Shown here piece after piece: positions 6,390 through 14,007 of a DNA stretch of 14,007 bases. Each line of letters begins with the position of its first letter. Positions within the stretch are counted from its first letter, which is position 1. The stretch covers positions 1-14,007 of the forward strand of contig CAMDOJ010000025.1 in assembly GCA_945903555.1 (NCBI GenBank), read 5' to 3'. The notes under the pieces were generated by a model, which saw only the letters and a list, made by a program, of their open reading frames with translations, was not told where the DNA came from and made no database searches. The DNA comes from Chthoniobacter flavus. Its GTDB lineage: Bacteria > Verrucomicrobiota > Verrucomicrobiia > Chthoniobacterales > Terrimicrobiaceae. Position numbers and translations under genes: made by a program.

Positions 6390-9300
6390 ATGAAAGATCT
6401 TAATATCCGCGAAGCCATGGGGAACTCGAAGCCAGTCGGTTTTGATGAGGTAGCTATCACAGTGGCGTCACCAGACTCCATGCGCAGCTGGAGCAAGGGC
6501 GAAGTCAAAAATCCCGAGACGATCAACTATCGGACATTCAAACCCGAAAAAGGTGGTCTGTTCTGCGAGCGTATTTTCGGTCCAACTCGGGACTGGGAAT
6601 GTTCCTGCGGCAAATATAAGCGCATTAAACATAAGGGTGTTATTTGCGATCGGTGCGGCGTTGAGGTCACCGTTTCTCGCGTTCGCCGTGAGCGAATGGG
6701 CCACATTGATCTTGCAGTACCTGTCTCCCACATCTGGTTCTACAAGTGCATGCCTTCCCGTTTGGGACTCATGCTGGATATGACGTCCCGCCAACTCGAG
6801 CGCGTCATCTATTATGAAGATTTTGTCGTGATCGATCCGGGTAATACCCCGCTCGAGCGTTGCCAACTTCTGACAGAATTAGAATTCCGCGATGCAGAAG
6901 AACAATATGGTGAAAACTTCAGCGCCGCCATGGGAGCCGAGGCGATCCATAAGCTTCTTGCAAATATCGATCTGGCCAACCTCCAAGTCGAAATTGAAAA
7001 CGGCATGGCTTCGACCAAAAGCAAGCAGCTTAGGAAGAAATACGCCAAGCGTCTAAAATTGGTTCAAGGATTCATGGAGTCGAGGACTCGTCCAGAATGG
7101 ATGATTCTGAATGTGCTTCCCGTGATCCCGCCAGACCTTCGTCCACTCGTTCCATTGGAAGGCGGACGCTTTGCGACATCCGATCTCAATGATCTTTATC
7201 GCCGTGTTATCAATCGTAACAACCGCCTTAGAACACTTCTTCAGCTTAAAACTCCTGAAGTCATCATCCGTAACGAAAAGCGCATGCTTCAGGAATCGGT
7301 CGATGCTCTCTTCGACAATGGCCGCCATGGTCGTGCAGTAACAGGCGCGGCGAACAGACCACTCAAATCCCTCAGCGACATGCTCAAGGGCAAAGGCGGC
7401 CGATTCCGTCAAAACCTTCTCGGCAAGCGAGTTGATTACTCTGGTCGTTCCGTAATTGTTATCGGGCCTGAGTTGAAACTCAACCAATGCGGCCTACCCA
7501 AGAAAATGGCGTTGGTTCTTTTTGAGCCATTCATCATCCGAAGGCTCAAAGAACTGGGATACGTTCACACGGTCCGGAGTGCGAAAAAACTCATCGAGCG
7601 CCAGACGCCCGAAGTATGGGATATTCTTGAAGAAGTCACAAAGGGCCACCCCGTTCTTCTCAACCGTGCCCCTACCCTTCACCGCCTATCGATCCAGGCC
7701 TTCGAGCCGATCCTAATTGAAGGAGAAGCGATCCGCGTTCACCCGCTTGTTTGTACGGCTTACAACGCCGACTTCGACGGTGATCAAATGGCTGTCCACG
7801 TCCCACTTTCCACTGAAGCCCAGATGGAAGCACGGATGTTAATGCTAGCTCCTAACAACATCTTCTCGCCTTCGAGTGGAAAACCGATCACGACTCCTTC
7901 ACAGGATATTCCGCTCGGTTGCTATTATCTGACCCAAAAGCCTCGCGGCGAGGATGCGGCGAAGGATAAGCGTTTGCCTATTTTTGGCAATCAAGATGAA
8001 GTGGAATTGGCACTCACCGATCGCGCCATTCGCACTCACACCCGAATCCTGTTCAAGAATCCCGATTTTGGTCTAACAACAGTTTACGGTGATCCAGAAC
8101 CAAAGGTTCTTGAGACCACTGCCGGCCGCGTTGTTTTTAACCAGATCTGGCCGAAAGCCCTTGGTTTTTACAACAAGGTTTGTGGCAAGAAACAACTCTC
8201 CGACATTATTTGGCGCTGCTACAAAGCATCAGGTCAGCAGACAACTGTTGAAACACTCGATCTCCTCAAAGAGCTTGGATTCCGCGAAGCCACGAAAGCT
8301 GGTATTTCAATCGGTATTAATGACATGATGATTCCCAAGGAGAAAACACAACTCCTTGAAAAAGCTTACCGCGAGGTCGCTGAGGTTGCTAAACAATATC
8401 GTCGTGGTATTATCACCGATGGTGAGCGCAAAAATAAGGTTCAAGACATTTGGACCCACACTGGTGAAGAAATCGCCAACGCTCTCTTCCGCACTTTAGA
8501 GTATAACGACAACAAGCGCGACATGAACCCCGTGTTCATGATGGTGGATTCCGGCGCTCGAGGCAACCGCACCCAGGTCAAACAGCTTGCAGGTATGCGC
8601 GGACAGATGGCTAAGCCTTCGGGCGAAATCATCGAGCAGCCTATTACCGCCAACTTCCGTGAAGGTCTTACGGTACTTGAATACTTCATCTCCGCACACG
8701 GTGCTCGTAAAGGTCTTGCAGATACCGCTCTCAAGACGGCGGATTCCGGTTACCTCACTCGTAAGCTCGTTGACGCAGCTCAAGACGTTATCATCACCAT
8801 CGATGATTGCGGAACGGCCAACGGCATCGTTGTTCGTCCGATCTACGAAGGTGACGAAGAAGTCGTTAGCCTCTCGACACGTATCATCGGACGCACAAGC
8901 TGCGAATCGGTCAAAGATCCGATCACAAACAAAGCCATCATCAAAGCCAATCAGCTTGTCGATGAGGAAACTGCCGCTGCGCTGGATAAAGTGGGTCATG
9001 AGCAACTCAAAATCCGCTCCGCACTCACCTGCGAATCCAAACGCGGCATTTGCGTGCATTGCTACGGACGCAATCTTTCTACTGGCGGGCTCATCAAGCT
9101 TGGTGAAGCTGTCGGAATTATTGCCGCCCAGTCAATCGGCGAACCCGGCACCCAGCTCACGATGCGAACATTCCACGTCGGTGGTGCAGCTAGCCAGACG
9201 TTCAAACAACCGATCATCAAAGCCAAAAATGATGGTACCGTTCGCTTCAATGAACTTAAGGTTGTTGAAACCGTCGAGAAAACCTACGTCGTTCTGAATA

Positions 9301-10502
9301 AGAACGGCAGTGTTTCTCTCCATTCAAAAGACGGCCGTGAACTCGAAAGCCACATTGTGGTGGTTGGCTCAGTGATTTCGGTTGCAGATGGATCGACTGT
9401 CAAAAAAGGCGAAACATTCATTCAGTGGGATCCGTATAACGTTCCGATCATTACAGAAAAAGCAGGTCGCATCGAATTCCGCGACATGATCCCTGGTGTC
9501 ACCATTCGCCAAGAAATTGACGATTCCACAGGAGTGCGTGGAACGGTCGTCATTGAGCACAAAGAAGATTTGCACCCACAGATTCTCATCGTAAACGAAG
9601 CGAAGAACGTCCTTGCCAGTTACTCTATCCCTGCAGGCGCTCACATCGAAGTTAAAGAAGGCGCCAAGGTTCCTGCCGGACAACGTGTGGCTCGTACACC
9701 ACGTAAGATCGGCAAGACCAAGGATATCACAGGTGGTCTTCCACGTGTAGCCGAACTCTTTGAAGCTCGTAGGCCGAAAGATGCAGCCGATATCGCCAAG
9801 ATCGATGGTGTGGTGGACATTGGCGGAACCGTTCGCGCCAAGCGCCGCCTTATCGTTATTGATCCAGAAACGAAACAGGAAGAAGAACACCTCATCCCGC
9901 TTAACAAGCACATCATTGTCTTCAAAGGTGATCTTGTTAAAAAAGGCCAGCAACTCACAGAGGGGCCTGTCGTTCCGCACGAAATCCTTGAGATCTGTGG
10001 ACCACAAGAGCTTCAAGAGCACTTGCTCAACGAAGTTCAAGAGGTCTATCGTCTACAAGGCGTCGAAATTAACGACAAACACATCGAAATCATCGTTCGT
10101 CAAATGCTTCGCAAGGTCAAAATCACCGAGCAAGGAGATACCACTCTCCTCTGGGGTGACCAAGTTGACCGTCTCGCATTCGAAGCCGAAAACGAAGCTG
10201 TCATCAAAAAAGGCGGTAAACCTGCTGAAGCTAATCCAGTTCTCTTGGGCATCACCAAGACCGCCCTTGAGACGGACAGCTTCATCTCGGCCGCTTCATT
10301 CCAAGACACAACTCGCGTATTGACCGAAGCCGCTACACTCGGCAGAGTCGATCGCCTTCGCGGATTCAAAGAAAACGTCATCATGGGTCATCTAATTCCT
10401 GCTGGAACTGGATTCCACACCCATCGTAACATCGCTATCACCCAATCGGGCGATGGACTTGAAGCCACCAAAAAAGCAGAATCACAAAAAGTCGCCAGTT
10501 AA
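6390..10502 (+). CDS. rpoC: DNA-directed RNA polymerase beta' subunit
   Basis: This is the beta' subunit, which supplies the catalytic magnesium site. At 1370 residues it is close to E. coli RpoC (1407). The N-terminal zinc ribbon has C71, C73, C86 and C89. The active-site motif NADFDGDQMAVH places the three metal-binding aspartates at D461, D463 and D465. The second zinc site is C807, C881, C888 and C891, with the same spacing as E. coli C814, C888, C895 and C898. The trigger-loop region begins at MRTFHVGGAAS (from residue 925). About 175 residues separate it from GGLPRVAELFEARRPK (from 1115), which corresponds to the SI3-type insertion found in proteobacteria and related phyla. The C-terminal part has LRGFKENVIMGHLIPAGTG. 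It precedes rpsB by only 15 bases, an unusual partner; rpsL-rpsG is the common follower. No Shine-Dalgarno site precedes the start. Confidence 0.99.
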   Translation: MKDLNIREAMGNSKPVGFDEVAITVASPDSMRSWSKGEVKNPETINYRTFKPEKGGLFCERIFGPTRDWECSCGKYKRIKHKGVICDRCGVEVTVSRVRRERMGHIDLAVPVSHIWFYKCMPSRLGLMLDMTSRQLERVIYYEDFVVIDPGNTPLERCQLLTELEFRDAEEQYGENFSAAMGAEAIHKLLANIDLANLQVEIENGMASTKSKQLRKKYAKRLKLVQGFMESRTRPEWMILNVLPVIPPDLRPLVPLEGGRFATSDLNDLYRRVINRNNRLRTLLQLKTPEVIIRNEKRMLQESVDALFDNGRHGRAVTGAANRPLKSLSDMLKGKGGRFRQNLLGKRVDYSGRSVIVIGPELKLNQCGLPKKMALVLFEPFIIRRLKELGYVHTVRSAKKLIERQTPEVWDILEEVTKGHPVLLNRAPTLHRLSIQAFEPILIEGEAIRVHPLVCTAYNADFDGDQMAVHVPLSTEAQMEARMLMLAPNNIFSPSSGKPITTPSQDIPLGCYYLTQKPRGEDAAKDKRLPIFGNQDEVELALTDRAIRTHTRILFKNPDFGLTTVYGDPEPKVLETTAGRVVFNQIWPKALGFYNKVCGKKQLSDIIWRCYKASGQQTTVETLDLLKELGFREATKAGISIGINDMMIPKEKTQLLEKAYREVAEVAKQYRRGIITDGERKNKVQDIWTHTGEEIANALFRTLEYNDNKRDMNPVFMMVDSGARGNRTQVKQLAGMRGQMAKPSGEIIEQPITANFREGLTVLEYFISAHGARKGLADTALKTADSGYLTRKLVDAAQDVIITIDDCGTANGIVVRPIYEGDEEVVSLSTRIIGRTSCESVKDPITNKAIIKANQLVDEETAAALDKVGHEQLKIRSALTCESKRGICVHCYGRNLSTGGLIKLGEAVGIIAAQSIGEPGTQLTMRTFHVGGAASQTFKQPIIKAKNDGTVRFNELKVVETVEKTYVVLNKNGSVSLHSKDGRELESHIVVVGSVISVADGSTVKKGETFIQWDPYNVPIITEKAGRIEFRDMIPGVTIRQEIDDSTGVRGTVVIEHKEDLHPQILIVNEAKNVLASYSIPAGAHIEVKEGAKVPAGQRVARTPRKIGKTKDITGGLPRVAELFEARRPKDAADIAKIDGVVDIGGTVRAKRRLIVIDPETKQEEEHLIPLNKHIIVFKGDLVKKGQQLTEGPVVPHEILEICGPQELQEHLLNEVQEVYRLQGVEINDKHIEIIVRQMLRKVKITEQGDTTLLWGDQVDRLAFEAENEAVIKKGGKPAEANPVLLGITKTALETDSFISAASFQDTTRVLTEAATLGRVDRLRGFKENVIMGHLIPAGTGFHTHRNIAITQSGDGLEATKKAESQKVAS

Positions 10503-10517
10503 TCCCAACCAACTACC

Positions 10518-11264
10518 ATGTCAGAATCAGCTAAAAATCCGAATATCGAACTCATGACGGAGCTCCTCGAGGCTGGCGTCCACTACGGACACCAGACCAA
10601 ACGATGGAATCCAAAAATGCGCGATTACATCCTCGAGGAAAAGAACTCGATCTATATCATCGACATCGGTCTCACGATCGATCAACTCGACCGCGCTACC
10701 ACATACCTTAAGAATCTCATCCGTAATGGCGGAAAAGCCTTGATTGTTGGGACCAAGAAACAAGCGCAAGAAGCTGTCCGTGAAGCGGCAGAAGCCACTG
10801 GCCAGCTTTACGTAAATCAGCGCTGGTTGGGCGGTACGCTCACCAATCTCACAACGATCCGCCGCAGCGTGGCTCGTCTGAAAGAGATCCAAGCTCTCGA
10901 AAAATCTCCTGCATTTGCAAAGATCAACAAGGCCGAGGCCTCCTCCATCCGTCGTGAGGGTGTCAAACTCCTCCACAATCTGGGTGGAATCGTTGCCATG
11001 GACAAGCTTCCCGACGTACTCATCGTCGTCGACACCATTCGTGAAGAAATCGCCGTGGCCGAAGCCAACCGCTTGGGCATCCCAATCATCGCCATCGTTG
11101 ACACAAATAGTAACCCCGAGAAAATCGATTACCCAATTGCTGGCAACGACGATGCGATTCGCTCCATCCGCCTTGTCCTATCGAAGATCGTTCAGGCCGT
11201 CTTGGAGGCGAAAGGGGTGTCCGCAAAAACGGCAACTCCAGAGCTCGCCGCAGTATCTGAGTAG
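10518..11264 (+). CDS. rpsB: 30S ribosomal protein S2
   Basis: S2 binds late to the 30S subunit between head and body and is needed for docking of S1 in bacteria that have S1. The 248-residue length is normal. The first family signature, GVHYGHQTKRWNPKM, is at residues 20-34, followed by YILEEKNSIYIIDI. QRWLGGTLTNLTTI and LPDVLIVVDTIREEIAVAEA are the central conserved blocks, and GIPIIAIVDTNSNPEKIDYPI is the second signature region. The C-terminal tail is short. The gene starts 15 bases after rpoC, so it probably belongs to the same transcript. It is followed by the usual partner tsf after a 150-base gap with weak terminator-like hairpins. The upstream bases (CCCAACCAACTACC) show no Shine-Dalgarno site. 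Confidence 0.98.
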   Translation: MSESAKNPNIELMTELLEAGVHYGHQTKRWNPKMRDYILEEKNSIYIIDIGLTIDQLDRATTYLKNLIRNGGKALIVGTKKQAQEAVREAAEATGQLYVNQRWLGGTLTNLTTIRRSVARLKEIQALEKSPAFAKINKAEASSIRREGVKLLHNLGGIVAMDKLPDVLIVVDTIREEIAVAEANRLGIPIIAIVDTNSNPEKIDYPIAGNDDAIRSIRLVLSKIVQAVLEAKGVSAKTATPELAAVSE

Positions 11265-11283
11265 AATCCCATTACCACGTATT

Positions 11284-11303
11284 AAGTTTTTTAAACTTGT
11301 TTT
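11284..11303 (+). terminator. Weak A/T hairpin after rpsB
   Basis: AAGTTT (11284-11289) and AAACTT (11293-11298) pair around a TTT loop, followed by GTTTT. It lies 19 bases after the rpsB stop. The stem has a single G-C pair, so as an intrinsic terminator it would be weak; it may be a 3' stability element. Confidence 0.3.
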
Positions 11304-11339
11304 AAAAATGGGGCGCCTGTGAATTCCGGTTCCTGACGT

Positions 11340-11369
11340 CCCACTTAATGCCAATGGGTTTCATTTTTT
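11340..11369 (+). terminator. Terminator-like hairpin between rpsB and tsf
   Basis: CCCA (11340-11343), a bulged C and TT (11345-11346) pair with AATGGG (11353-11358) around an AATGCC loop, followed directly by a T-rich tail (TTTCATTTTTTC, from 11359). The geometry is that of a short intrinsic terminator. Because tsf follows after only 45 bases and has no clear own promoter, it is better read as a partial attenuator lowering tsf relative to rpsB. A known E. coli parallel is attenuation in the rpsB-tsf gap. Confidence 0.4.
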
Positions 11370-11414
11370 CTCTGTCATTTCAACTGTAAGATTCTTTTTT
11401 AATACACATTTCCC

Positions 11415-12014
11415 ATGTCTGATATTTCACCAAGCCTCGTTAAAGAACTCCGCGAAAAAACAAATGCGGGGATGATGGATTGCAAGAACGCCCTCTCGGA
11501 AGCGAAGGGTGACATCGTCGCCGCTGAAGATATCCTTCGCAAAAAAGGTATTGCTAGTGCTGGCAAGAAAGCCTCACGCGAGGCCAAGGAAGGCATTGTA
11601 GCCTCCTATATCCATCTCCAAGGCAAAGTTGGCGTTCTCGTCGAAATCAACTGCGAAACGGACTTCGTTGCCAAAAACGAAATCTTCCGTGATTTCGTTA
11701 AAGACGTCACCCTTCACATCGCCGCAGCCCACCCGCTCTACGTTTCTCGCGAACAAGTCCCGGAGGCTCTTCTTGCACGTGAGCGCGATGTCGCCGCCGG
11801 CCAAGTTGCTGGTAAACCTGCGAACATTATTGAAAAAATCGTCGATGGTAAGATCGATAAATTTTACTCCACAATCTGCCTTTTGGAGCAGGCCTTCATC
11901 AAGAATCCCGAACTTAGCATTCACGATCTCGTAAAAAGCAAAATAGCGGAACTAGGCGAAAACATTATTATCCGCCGCTTCACGCGTTACAGTGTCGGTG
12001 AAGAAATCGTATAA
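11415..12014 (+). CDS. tsf: Elongation factor Ts (short form)
   Basis: EF-Ts catalyses GDP-GTP exchange on EF-Tu. The N-terminal UBA-like domain is clear (residues 6-55: LVKELREKTNAGMMDCKNAL, then the GDIVAAEDILRKKGI segment), and the EF-Tu-contacting motif TDFVAKNE is at residues 82-89. The downstream core includes FRDFVKDVTLHIAAAHPLYV and a C-terminal ENIIIRRFTRYSVGE. The protein has 199 residues against 283 in E. coli: it has a single core subdomain and lacks the duplicated half and coiled-coil insertion, like the short EF-Ts of Thermus and several other phyla. That is a lineage variant, not a truncation. It follows rpsB as in most bacteria. The 150-base gap has terminator-like hairpins, so attenuation or an internal promoter could set its level. 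No Shine-Dalgarno site precedes the start. Confidence 0.97.
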   Translation: MSDISPSLVKELREKTNAGMMDCKNALSEAKGDIVAAEDILRKKGIASAGKKASREAKEGIVASYIHLQGKVGVLVEINCETDFVAKNEIFRDFVKDVTLHIAAAHPLYVSREQVPEALLARERDVAAGQVAGKPANIIEKIVDGKIDKFYSTICLLEQAFIKNPELSIHDLVKSKIAELGENIIIRRFTRYSVGEEIV

Positions 12015-12053
12015 GATTTCTGCTAGATAAATCCTGTTCAACAAATATAAATC

Positions 12054-12113
12054 GAGAGGCGGTTCGTTACTCCTGCAGGGATCACTCCCGACTGGTCGTA
12101 GCAACCGCTTCTT
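12054..12113 (+). promoter_or_regulatory. Structured leader in front of the ABC-F gene
   Basis: GAGAGGCGGTT (12054-12064) pairs with AACCGCTTCTT (12103-12113) over 11 positions with two G-U pairs, enclosing 38 bases. Inside are two small hairpins, GGGA/TCCC with a TCAC loop (12078-12089) and CGA/TCG with a CTGG loop (12089-12098), which share one base and cannot both form fully. The outer stem ends 16 bases before the ABC-F start codon and no T run follows. It could be an attenuator, an RNA stability element or a protein site. The 115-base gap contains no ATG, GTG or TTG upstream start, so a translated leader peptide is not supported. Confidence 0.4.
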
Positions 12114-12129
12114 TCGTTAAACCACCAAG

Positions 12130-13740
12130 ATGCTCACAATACGAAATTTGAGAAAATCCCACGGCGGACGTGTCCTTTTTGACTCCGCCGCGATACAAGT
12201 GAACTACGGCGATCATGTTGCGCTCGTAGGCCCGAATGGTGCCGGCAAATCGACTCTTTTTTCGATTATCCTCAAGCGTGACGAACCCGACGCCGGCACA
12301 GTTCAGCGCGATGAGTGGACCATGATAGGTTACCTACCGCAGGAAGGAGAAGCGGTGGGCCATGAAACCGCGCTCGATATCTCAACGGGTCGCGGAGGCG
12401 AGGTGCAGACTTTGGAAAAAAAACTCGCCGACCTTGAAGCTCAAGGCATCGTCGATGGCCCAGACTATCTTGAAGCCCACGCCATGCACGAGGCGCTCAG
12501 CAACCCACGCACGGACGCCAAAGCAAAGAAAATGCTCAAAGGGCTCGGTTTCAGCGAGGCCGACTGGAATCGTCCCGCCAAGGAACTGAGCGGCGGATGG
12601 GTGATGCGCGCGCATCTGGCTAGGCTCTTGGTCATGGAGCCCGACCTCCTGCTCCTCGACGAGCCCACAAACCATCTCGATCTCCTTTCCCTACTCTGGC
12701 TTCAGCAATACCTGAAAACCTGCTCCAGCGCTCTTTTACTTATTTCCCATGATCGTGAATTCATGGATGCACTCATTGATAACGTTTACGAAATCTCGAG
12801 TCAAAAGCTGGTCCATTACAAGGGGAACTACTCCGAAGCCATGGTCCAACGTGAGCGGAACTTCGAAATCCAAAACGCCTCTTGGAAAAACCAGCAAAAG
12901 GAAATAGACGCCCTCCAAGAATTCGCCGACCGCTTTCGATCCGTCTCCTCGAAAGCCGCTCAGGCCCAGAGCAAGCTCAAGCAAATCGAGCGCATGGAAA
13001 AAATCGATCGGCCAGAAGCTCCGCGCAAACCATTTCGATTTCGTATCCCTCAACCCGAGCGGGGCGGACAGAGGGCGGCCATTCTGGAAGGAGTCCAAAT
13101 GGCCTACGGCGACCATGTGGTCTATCGCAATCTCGATCTCATTATCGAGCGGGGAGAACGCACCGCATTGGTCGGCCCCAACGGCGCCGGCAAATCAACC
13201 CTCATTAAAATCCTAGCAGGCGTTGCCCCCTACCAAAAAGGGTCATGCCAATTCGGCCATAATTCGAAGGTGGGCTACTTCAGCCAGCATCGTGCCGCCA
13301 CACTCAATCCCGAGTTCTCACTGCTTGAGGAAATCATGGCCAGCAGCGGTACGCTTCGTGAAGACGAGGCCCGCAGCATTCTAGGGTCCTTTCTTTTTCG
13401 GAAGGATGATATCCACAAAAAAACAGCCGTTCTCAGCGGTGGTGAAAAGACCCGCCTGAACCTCATTAAATTTCTAGTCAATCCACCAAACTTGCTCTTG
13501 ATGGATGAGCCCACCACCCACTTGGACATCCTTACAGTGGAGTCCCTCGTGCTCGCTCTGGAAGCCTATGAGGGCACGCTTGTCTTCATCTCGCACGACG
13601 TTCATTTCATCCGCAAACTCGCCAACCGCATTCTCCACATCAATGCCGGCCAAGCAGTTTCTTATCCGGGCGGTTATGATTATTTCCTCGAGAAATCCGG
13701 ACTCCTAGGCTCCGAACGCTTCGCGCTGACGGCCGAGTAA
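12130..13740 (+). CDS. ABC-F family ATPase (translation-associated, YheS/Uup-like)
   Basis: This 536-residue protein has two ABC ATPase domains and no membrane segment, the ABC-F layout. Members bind the ribosomal E site and modulate peptidyl-tRNA positioning, rescue stalled ribosomes or protect against antibiotics. Domain 1 has Walker A GPNGAGKST (34-42), signature LSGGW (153-157) and Walker B DEPTNHLD (177-184). A charged helical linker (about 230-320, with FADRFRSVSSKAAQAQSKLK) is the tRNA-contacting region typical of the family. Domain 2 has Walker A GPNGAGKST (349-357), signature LSGGE (435-439) and Walker B DEPTTHLD (459-466). Both catalytic glutamates (E178, E460) are present. I cannot assign EttA, Uup, YbiT, YheS or a resistance type, and there is no evidence for drug resistance. 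It follows tsf after 115 bases with a structured leader and may have its own promoter. The start lacks a Shine-Dalgarno site. Confidence 0.93.
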   Translation: MLTIRNLRKSHGGRVLFDSAAIQVNYGDHVALVGPNGAGKSTLFSIILKRDEPDAGTVQRDEWTMIGYLPQEGEAVGHETALDISTGRGGEVQTLEKKLADLEAQGIVDGPDYLEAHAMHEALSNPRTDAKAKKMLKGLGFSEADWNRPAKELSGGWVMRAHLARLLVMEPDLLLLDEPTNHLDLLSLLWLQQYLKTCSSALLLISHDREFMDALIDNVYEISSQKLVHYKGNYSEAMVQRERNFEIQNASWKNQQKEIDALQEFADRFRSVSSKAAQAQSKLKQIERMEKIDRPEAPRKPFRFRIPQPERGGQRAAILEGVQMAYGDHVVYRNLDLIIERGERTALVGPNGAGKSTLIKILAGVAPYQKGSCQFGHNSKVGYFSQHRAATLNPEFSLLEEIMASSGTLREDEARSILGSFLFRKDDIHKKTAVLSGGEKTRLNLIKFLVNPPNLLLMDEPTTHLDILTVESLVLALEAYEGTLVFISHDVHFIRKLANRILHINAGQAVSYPGGYDYFLEKSGLLGSERFALTAE

Positions 13741-13795
13741 GCCCAAAAATTGGCATCCCGATTGCGAAGCCCATATGCTCAGCGCAAATAAACCT

Positions 13796-14007
13796 ATGAA
13801 ATACCCACGCTCACCCAAAGATCAGGTCGGTGGCATTGTTTACCTTGGTCGCATGCTTGACAAAATCCGTCTCATGGCTGCAGGTGAGCTTCACACGGAG
13901 TTGCATGCCAACCTCGGAAAAGGATTCGACGAGCGAATCGCGGCCTTTCTCGGAGTCGACTACAACGCGATCTGTGCTCGGATCGTTGAAGGAGGCTCAG
14001 ATGAGGA
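13796..14007 (+). CDS. DUF5069 family protein, N-terminal part (runs off the right edge)
   Basis: The visible 70 codons start MKYPRSPKDQVGGIVYLGRM and continue with LDKIRLMAAGELHTELHANL, GKGFDERIAAFLGVDY and ARIVEGGSDE. I recognise this as the N-terminus of the DUF5069 family, small proteins of unknown function common in Verrucomicrobiota and Planctomycetota and often starting MKYPRSP. No catalytic motif is known to me and no function should be assumed. An in-frame ATG at 13775 would add seven residues (MLSANKP); I prefer 13796 because family members usually begin at the MKYPRSP motif. A weak hairpin (TTGCG 13762-13766 with CGCAA 13783-13787, plus AGC/GCT inside) places the 13775 ATG in its loop, which also argues for the later start. 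It lies 55 bases after the ABC-F stop. No Shine-Dalgarno site and no clear terminator are present in that gap. Confidence 0.82.
   Translation, partial: MKYPRSPKDQVGGIVYLGRMLDKIRLMAAGELHTELHANLGKGFDERIAAFLGVDYNAICARIVEGGSDE

Noticed and set aside
8496..9059. 187-codon open frame on the minus strand inside rpoC
   Set aside because: It is antisense to the second zinc-site region of rpoC, with no family resemblance and no promoter or start context.
9369..10040. 223-codon open frame on the minus strand inside rpoC
   Set aside because: It is fully antisense to the conserved rpoC coding sequence, has no recognisable domain, and is one of many such antisense frames in this window. I treat it as a shadow.
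11415..12014. EF-Ts of 199 residues looks truncated against E. coli
   Set aside because: Short EF-Ts proteins with one core subdomain are normal in several phyla. The N-terminal domain, the TDFVAKNE motif and a proper C-terminal end are all present.
12015..12129. Antibiotic-sensing leader peptide before the ABC-F gene
   Set aside because: No ATG, GTG or TTG start occurs in the gap, so a translated leader cannot be supported.
13501..13526. Second Walker B of the ABC-F protein reads DEPTTHLD, not DEPTNHLD
   Set aside because: The catalytic glutamate and the flanking residues are intact, and I recall the same T in other ABC-F proteins of this type, so it is a subfamily feature and not decay.

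Overview
The window is a core information-processing locus of a bacterium, most likely a Verrucomicrobiota member (my best guess is the Opitutae side). That placement rests on the short omega subunit, the DUF5069 protein beginning MKYPRSP, the gene order and the absence of Shine-Dalgarno sites. It is inference from remembered family resemblance, not a search.

Layout: on the minus strand at the left edge are the 5' part of smpB and a complete short rpoZ (omega), both reading leftwards. A 192-base divergent region (348-539) holds two mirror-image sigma70-type promoters that share an A/T tract. To the right, on the plus strand, run rplA, rplJ, rplL, rpoB, rpoC, rpsB and tsf, then an ABC-F ATPase, then the start of a DUF5069 gene cut by the window end. 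Coding density is high and no gene-free stretch exceeds 256 bases.

The genes supply the L1 stalk (L1), the L7/L12 stalk (L10 and L12), the two large RNA polymerase subunits plus omega, ribosomal protein S2, the EF-Tu exchange factor EF-Ts, a ribosome-associated ATPase and the tmRNA partner SmpB. The cluster differs from the common secE-nusG-rplK-rplA-rplJ-rplL-rpoB-rpoC-rpsL-rpsG order: rplK, nusG and secE are not upstream, and rpoC is followed by rpsB-tsf.

Regulation seems to lie in the gaps. The rplA-rplJ gap is only 10 bases, so the usual L10 leader has no room there. The rplJ-rplL gap instead folds on paper into a strong GNRA hairpin plus a compact three-way junction. The rplL-rpoB gap holds a long hairpin with a U6 loop, and the rpsB-tsf gap has weak terminator-like hairpins. 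None of the eleven visible starts has a convincing Shine-Dalgarno site. I see no mobile element, CRISPR array, tRNA, rRNA or foreign-looking gene, and no novel multi-gene system. The most interesting signals are the intergenic RNA structures and the divergent promoter.
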